From: Anaerolineae bacterium
GTDB taxonomy: Bacteria > Chloroflexota > Anaerolineae > JAADDB01
DNA: 10,216 nucleotides
Direction of reading: 5' to 3'
Assembly (NCBI GenBank): GCA_015486895.1
Contig: WFQT01000367.1
Coordinates: forward strand, 1 to 10,216
The notes below the pieces were generated by a model. The model was given only the letters and a program-made list of their open reading frames with translations, had not been told where the DNA came from and did no database searches. Positions 6,719-10,216 of this stretch are shown piece by piece. Numbering within the stretch: the stretch's first letter is position 1; the number at the start of each line of letters is the position of its first letter. A program made the translations under genes and the position numbers.

Positions 6719-6883
6719 ATGAACGGTAACGGCTACAGGCCAGGGTTACCACTTCGGCAGGAAAAATCCAGCGGCACTGAGCTCTATTTGTTGTTAGCCG
6801 GTGCCGACCCCGAGGCTATCGGAGTTGGCACCAGTATTGTCCTACCCATTATTATCTTGTTGTACAACAATTGTGCTTTATAA
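6719..6883 (+). CDS. 54-aa small protein with hydrophobic C-terminus, or leader peptide
   Basis: ATG 6719 opens a 54-codon frame ending TAA 6881-6883, preceded by GGAG at 6705-6708 (10 nt spacing). The N-terminal half is polar (MNGNGYRPGLPLRQEKSS), followed by ELYLLLAG. The C-terminal part from about residue 33 to 49 is hydrophobic and could span a membrane, containing the run SIVLPIIILLYNN, in which eight of the nine residues 40-48 are Ile, Val or Leu. The frame sits alone between a good promoter and an intrinsic terminator that starts 2 nt after the stop codon. Three readings remain: a small membrane protein, a leader peptide that senses branched-chain aminoacyl-tRNA ahead of the dehydrogenase cluster, or chance coding in a structured RNA. 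I do not recognise the family. Confidence 0.5.
   Translation: MNGNGYRPGLPLRQEKSSGTELYLLLAGADPEAIGVGTSIVLPIIILLYNNCAL
6800..6832 (+). ncRNA. strong hairpin within the small transcript, possible structured RNA element
   Basis: Nine pairs (6800-6808 with 6824-6832, one G-U), one C/A mismatch, then four more pairs (6810-6813 with 6819-6822) close a 5-nt loop. The transcript also has a 6-bp stem (6725-6730 with 6745-6750) and a perfect 14-bp palindrome (TTGTTGTACAACAA, 6857-6870). I saw no signature of T-box, SRP RNA, tmRNA or 6S RNA. Whether the RNA itself is functional is unknown. Confidence 0.4.
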
Positions 6884-6884
6884 C

Positions 6885-6919
6885 AACGGCCAGCATTCAG
6901 GAGCTGGCCGTTACTTTTT
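6885..6919 (+). terminator. intrinsic terminator of the small transcription unit
   Basis: A perfect 10-bp inverted repeat (AACGGCCAGC, 6885-6894, with GCTGGCCGTT, 6903-6912) with an 8-nt loop is followed by ACTTTTT (6913-6919), a classic Rho-independent terminator. It ends the transcript from 6677 at about 243 nt, or acts as an attenuator in front of the E1-alpha gene. Confidence 0.85.
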
Positions 6920-7151
6920 GGTGGTAATACAAAGAAAGGAGATAACATCACATAAAAACTTTTCAGAGACACTCTTTAACTTTACCCCTCTCCCCTCACG
7001 GGGGTGACCATCATCTCTCAGGTAGTCAGGTCGATAGGGAAGAGGCCGTGTAATAAAACACGCTTATAGTTCGTGGCTCCAGATAAGCCGAAATACTTAT
7101 TATAACATGACGTCAACGATGACAGATCAATCTGCATAGAGGAGGTTTCCC
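6920..7151 (+). other. spacer upstream of the E1-alpha gene with weak -10 candidates
   Basis: No gene is seen in these 230 nt. Two -10-like hexamers, TATAGT (7065-7070) and TATTAT or TATAAC around 7098-7106, lack a convincing -35 partner. A 5-bp hairpin CGTGT/ACACG lies at 7047-7062, and a G/C-rich stretch around 6989-7009 (CCCC...GGGG) can form a short stem. The dehydrogenase operon either has its own non-consensus or activator-dependent promoter here or depends on read-through of the terminator at 6885-6919. The E1-alpha ribosome site AGAGGAGG is at 7138-7145. Confidence 0.35.
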
Positions 7152-8162
7152 ATGGGAAGTAAAGAATCTGTTCTGCCCCCGGCGGCAGAACTCACTGATG
7201 ACAAACTCTTGGAGATGTATTACGCTATGGTGCGGGGGCGACGCCTTGACGAGCGGATGTGGGTGTTACATCGTCAGGGCAAAGTAGCTTTCCACATTTC
7301 TGGCATCGGCCATGAGGCAACACAGGTCGGTGCTGCTTTCACCATTCGCCAGGGACATGACTGGGTGTACCCTTACTACCGAGACATTGCTATGGTGCTG
7401 GCATTAGGCATGACGCCTCGCATGCTCATGTTAGGCCTTTTTGGCAAAAAAGAAGCTGTGAGCAGCGGGGGGCGGCAGATGCCGGAGCATTTCAGCTACC
7501 GTCCCTCTAAACTGGTAACCATTTCCAGCCCGGTGGGCACGCAAATCGCTCAGGCACCGGGAACGGCTTTCGCTTCTAAAATCAAAGGTAGCGACGAAGT
7601 GACGGTGGTCTGTTTTGGCGAAGGCACCACCAGTCAGGGCGACTTCCATGAGGGGTTGAACTGGGCCAGCATCCACAAGTTGCCGGTGATCTTCCTTTGC
7701 CAAAACAACCAGTACGCCATTTCCGAGCCGATAAATGTGGAAATGGCGGTGGGGCACGTCTCCGATAGGGCCAAAGGATACAACATGGCCGGCGTCAGCG
7801 TCGATGGCAACGATGTCCTGGCCACGTATGACGCGATGCGGGAAGCGATGGCCCGAGCTCGCCATGGTGAGGGTCCTACATTGGTGGAGGCTATAACTTA
7901 CCGGCCCGTACCACACTCCAGCGATGATGATGACCGCACTTATCGCAGCCGGGAAGAAGTGGAAGCGTGGAAAAAGAAAGATCCCATCTTAAACTTCGAG
8001 AAGCTCCTCTACAAGCGGGGAGTGCTAGACGACGCCAAAAAAGCAGAAATCGAGGCCAAAGTGATGGCGGAGGTGAATGATGCCACAGATTATGCCATCA
8101 ATGCGCCTTACCCTGCCGCTGAGGAAGCGCTTTACCCAGTCTATGGGCCGTTGCCCGGTTGA
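7152..8162 (+). CDS. bkdA1: 2-oxoacid dehydrogenase E1 component alpha subunit, branched-chain type
   Basis: The 336-aa product would form, with E1-beta, the thiamine-diphosphate decarboxylase of a 2-oxoacid dehydrogenase complex. The ThDP/Mg motif is GEGTTSQGD (156-164) ending with NN (185-186); GEG rather than GDG is also what human branched-chain E1-alpha has. YPYYRD (73-78) and the phosphorylation-loop-like TYRPVPHSSDDDD with His255, followed by TYRSREEVEAW, fit the branched-chain family best. GHEATQVGAA (53-62) is a standard N-terminal helix mark. The start is ATG 7152 with AGAGGAGG 6 nt upstream. E1-beta follows after 48 bp. Substrate preference (branched-chain 2-oxoacids versus pyruvate or acetoin) cannot be fixed from sequence, and the gene symbol is by family. 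Confidence 0.9.
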   Translation: MGSKESVLPPAAELTDDKLLEMYYAMVRGRRLDERMWVLHRQGKVAFHISGIGHEATQVGAAFTIRQGHDWVYPYYRDIAMVLALGMTPRMLMLGLFGKKEAVSSGGRQMPEHFSYRPSKLVTISSPVGTQIAQAPGTAFASKIKGSDEVTVVCFGEGTTSQGDFHEGLNWASIHKLPVIFLCQNNQYAISEPINVEMAVGHVSDRAKGYNMAGVSVDGNDVLATYDAMREAMARARHGEGPTLVEAITYRPVPHSSDDDDRTYRSREEVEAWKKKDPILNFEKLLYKRGVLDDAKKAEIEAKVMAEVNDATDYAINAPYPAAEEALYPVYGPLPG

Positions 8163-8210
8163 GAGCTAATTACCCTGACAAGAAATGCCTGATAGCGAAG
8201 GAGCATAGCC

Positions 8211-9194
8211 ATGGCAGTGAAAACCATAATTGAAGCGATACACGATACCATGCTGGAAGAGATGCGCCGCGATCCCACCATTGTCATCACTGGCGAGGAT
8301 ATCGGCAAGAGGGGAGGAGTTTTCCGAGCCACCCAAGGCTTTTATGAAGAGTTCGGCCCCATGCGTGTTATAGATAGTCCTCTCTCTGAACTATCTATTA
8401 TAGGAATTGGCATCGGCATGGCCATCAACGGTTTGCATCCCATTTGTGAAATACAGTTTGCTGACTTCATCTTTCCCGCTTTTAACCAGATTGCGAACGA
8501 GGCCGCTCGTATCCGTTACCGCTCTAACGGTGCCTATACATGTCCGATGGTGATTCGCGCCCCCTACGGCGGCGGTATCGGCGGCGGTTTGTATCATTCC
8601 CAGTCGGTGGAAGCGTTCTTTGCTCACGTTCCCGGCCTTTATGTTCTGGCCCCTTCCACGCCCTATGACGCTAAAGGGTTGCTGCGCGCAGCACTACGAG
8701 CGCCAGACCCGGTGCTATTCCTCGAGCACAAGAAGATTTACCGGTTGGTCAAAGGAGAGGTTCCGGCCGAAGATTATATCGTGCCCATCGGCAAGGCCAA
8801 CATTGTGCGGGAAGGAGAGGACATGACATTGATCGCTTACGGCCTCATGTTACACGAGTCGCTAAAAGCGGCGGAAATTGTCAGCCGCGAGGGCATCAGC
8901 GTAGAAATCATTGACCTACGCAGCTTACGGCCGTTGGACAAGGAGACAATTTTGCACTCTGTGGAGAAAACAAGCAAGGTGCTGATTGTCCACGAGGATA
9001 ATCTTACCGGCGGTCTTGGAGCTGAAATCGGCGCTATTATCGCTGCCGAGGGTTTCGAGAATTTGGACGCGCCTATTCGCCGCTATGCCGGGCCTGATAT
9101 ACCGGCTGTGCCTTTCAGCCCGCCTATGCAGGACTTTTTCATGCCCAACGCGGCGAAGATCGCAGACCAGATCCGTGATTTAGCAGCTTATTGA
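8211..9194 (+). CDS. bkdA2: 2-oxoacid dehydrogenase E1 component beta subunit, branched-chain type
   Basis: The 327-aa product is a complete E1-beta. The ThDP-activating Glu is in DSPLSE (Glu60), QFADF occupies 82-86, the glycine loop RAPYGGGIGGG precedes LYHSQS with His129, and PSTPYDAKGLLRAAL (148-162) with EHKKIYR (172-178) is characteristic of branched-chain and related E1-beta subunits. The C-terminal transketolase-like domain shows VEIIDLRSLRPLD and VLIVHED. The start is ATG 8211, with AAGGAG 7 nt upstream. It is followed by E2 after only 21 bp, so E1-alpha, E1-beta and E2 read as one operon. Confidence 0.93.
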   Translation: MAVKTIIEAIHDTMLEEMRRDPTIVITGEDIGKRGGVFRATQGFYEEFGPMRVIDSPLSELSIIGIGIGMAINGLHPICEIQFADFIFPAFNQIANEAARIRYRSNGAYTCPMVIRAPYGGGIGGGLYHSQSVEAFFAHVPGLYVLAPSTPYDAKGLLRAALRAPDPVLFLEHKKIYRLVKGEVPAEDYIVPIGKANIVREGEDMTLIAYGLMLHESLKAAEIVSREGISVEIIDLRSLRPLDKETILHSVEKTSKVLIVHEDNLTGGLGAEIGAIIAAEGFENLDAPIRRYAGPDIPAVPFSPPMQDFFMPNAAKIADQIRDLAAY

Positions 9195-9215
9195 TCCGGA
9201 AGAGGAGGCATAACA

Positions 9216-10216
9216 TTGGCTGAATATATCGTCATGCCCCAACTGGGCGAAAGTATTGTTGAGGGCAGTGTCAACAAGTGGTTAGTTAAAGAAGGAGAGC
9301 CTGTTAAGCGATATGACCCGGTGTTAGAAGTCGGCAGCGACAAGGTGGACACAGAGGTAACGTCCACAGCGGACGGTGTGATTTTGCGCATCATGGTGCC
9401 GGAAGGCAAGACTGTGGAGGCCGGAACGGTGCTGGCCGTCGTTGGCGAGAAGGGGGAAGATATCGGCGGAGTGCCACAGAAAATTGCCTTGCATTCAGCG
9501 GAAGAGGCACCAGCAGAGGAAGCCAAGGCGCAACCAGTCCCGTCAGTTACACCGGTAGTGGCTCGCATGGCTGCCGAACACAACCTGGATTTGGCACAAA
9601 TTAAGGGGACCGGTGCCGGAGGGCGTATTACCAAGAGGGACGTGACTGCTTACCTGAAGAAGCAAAAGGTTACCGCTAAAGCGGAGGAGAGGCCTCCGTG
9701 GGAACAGCCAGGCAGCGGTGATCTCTTCAAGCCTACAGATGAGCTTGTGGCGGCTGCCAAGGCTCAGCAGGCTGTACAGACATCGCCGGCGGCGGGACGC
9801 ACACCGGTTAGCCCGGTAGTGGCCCGCTTGGCTGCTGAACACAACGTGGACTTGACACAGGTCAAAGGTAGCGGAGCCAGCGGTCGGGTGACGAAGAAAG
9901 ACATCCTCGCTTATGTCGAGGCGCGCAAAGCGGCTCCGCCGCGGCCGACGGTGCCCAAGCCTGCCCCGGCTGCACCGACTGCTGCTCCAGCCGGTGCGGA
10001 TGAGATCGTGGTGCCATTAACTCGCATGCGGAGACTTATCGCCGAGCACATGGTCATGAGTAAACGCACATCACCCCATGCGACCTCAGTGATGGAGGCC
10101 GATCTGAGCCGGGTGGTGGCTCACCGAGCAGCAAACAAAGATGCTTTTGTCGCCAAGGGGGTGCGGTTGACATTTATGCCGTACTTCGTGCAAGCTACGG
10201 TAGCGGCGTTGCAGGC
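9216..10216 (+). CDS. bkdB: 2-oxoacid dehydrogenase E2 component (dihydrolipoamide acyltransferase), 3' end outside window
   Basis: The first 333 codons are present; the frame is open to the window edge. The N-terminal lipoyl domain (about 1-78) carries Lys43 in EVGSDKVDTEV, the expected lipoylation site, although SDK is less usual than TDK. Two peripheral-subunit-binding domains follow, at about 112-147 and 199-234, separated by a charged linker with PPWEQPGSGD. An Ala/Pro-rich hinge (about 240-262) leads to the start of the acyltransferase core (VPLTRMRRLIAEHM). The start is TTG 9216 with AGAGGAGG 7 nt upstream; an in-frame ATG at 9234 would cut the first strand of the lipoyl domain. This core moves acyl groups from E1 to CoA; E3 should lie beyond the window. 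The catalytic HxxxD motif is not within the window. Confidence 0.93.
   Translation, partial: MAEYIVMPQLGESIVEGSVNKWLVKEGEPVKRYDPVLEVGSDKVDTEVTSTADGVILRIMVPEGKTVEAGTVLAVVGEKGEDIGGVPQKIALHSAEEAPAEEAKAQPVPSVTPVVARMAAEHNLDLAQIKGTGAGGRITKRDVTAYLKKQKVTAKAEERPPWEQPGSGDLFKPTDELVAAAKAQQAVQTSPAAGRTPVSPVVARLAAEHNVDLTQVKGSGASGRVTKKDILAYVEARKAAPPRPTVPKPAPAAPTAAPAGADEIVVPLTRMRRLIAEHMVMSKRTSPHATSVMEADLSRVVAHRAANKDAFVAKGVRLTFMPYFVQATVAALQ
9549..9917 (+). repeat. tandem duplication of the peripheral-subunit-binding domain in E2
   Basis: The 36-codon copies at 9549-9656 and 9810-9917 agree at 24 of 36 residues by direct alignment, both reading PVVAR-AAEHN-DL-Q-KG and then GR-TK-D. The DNA is also clearly similar, for example the shared CCGGTAGTGGC, so this is a true duplication that has diverged mostly by conservative changes. 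Confidence 0.85.

Noticed and set aside
6743..6760. Possible T-box motif (AGGGTTACCAC)
   Set aside because: It differs from the AGGGTGGNACCGCG core and no specifier-loop or antiterminator partner was seen.
6677..6919. 6S RNA, SRP RNA or tmRNA identity for the small transcript
   Set aside because: No long closing stem with central bubble, no GGAAGGAAGC-like SRP loop and no tRNA-like ends were found.
6801..7007. 68-codon plus-strand ORF across the terminator
   Set aside because: It runs through the intrinsic terminator in a different frame, has no ribosome site and encodes no recognisable pattern.
7431..7916. 161-codon minus-strand ORF inside the E1-alpha gene
   Set aside because: It is opposite the conserved ThDP-binding region of E1-alpha and has no family resemblance or ribosome site of note.
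9188..9842. Two minus-strand ORFs opposite E2
   Set aside because: The plus strand encodes the lipoyl and binding domains continuously; the antisense frames are low-complexity shadows.

Overview
The window looks like a bacterial chromosome of moderate GC content with ordinary housekeeping and metabolic genes. No phage, transposon, CRISPR or tRNA/rRNA signal is visible. The gene set (rpsO-pnp-lepB, two dihydroorotate-dehydrogenase-like flavoproteins, and a branched-chain type 2-oxoacid dehydrogenase cluster) and the protein flavour suggest a Chloroflexota-like organism. That placement is an inference from general impression, not from a marker comparison. Several genes use GTG or TTG starts behind good Shine-Dalgarno sequences.

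Layout. (1) Positions 1-3824, plus strand: a structured leader, rpsO (ribosomal protein S15), a structured rpsO-pnp spacer, pnp (polynucleotide phosphorylase) and lepB (type I signal peptidase). The spacer has an 11-bp hairpin just after rpsO and then a long imperfect hairpin of about 21 bp, a layout that recalls the RNase III-processed rpsO-pnp spacer of E. coli. (2) Positions 3945-6412, minus strand: a three-gene operon behind a near-consensus promoter (TTGACA-17-TAAAAT). It encodes a 103-aa protein of unknown function, a 304-aa DHODH-like flavoprotein and a 418-aa DHODH-like flavoprotein fused to a two-cluster ferredoxin domain (PreA-like layout). Consecutive genes overlap by exactly 8 nt at both junctions. 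Both flavoproteins keep FMN-barrel motifs but lack the usual DHODH catalytic loop, so their substrate is open. (3) Positions 6643-6919, plus strand, divergent from that operon: a small self-contained unit with a promoter, a previously unlisted 54-codon ORF and an intrinsic terminator. The ORF ends in a run of Ile/Val/Leu codons directly before the terminator, and a strong hairpin lies inside it. (4) Positions 7152-10216, plus strand: E1-alpha, E1-beta and the first 333 codons of E2 of a branched-chain type 2-oxoacid dehydrogenase complex. The E2 has two tandem peripheral-subunit-binding domains instead of the usual one.

How the genes work together: the first block joins ribosome assembly, RNA turnover and protein export. 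The last block would oxidatively decarboxylate branched-chain (or related) 2-oxoacids, with E3 expected outside the window. The most interesting places are the small unit in front of the dehydrogenase cluster, which may be a small membrane protein, a structured RNA or a leader/attenuator, and the uncharacterised flavoprotein operon.
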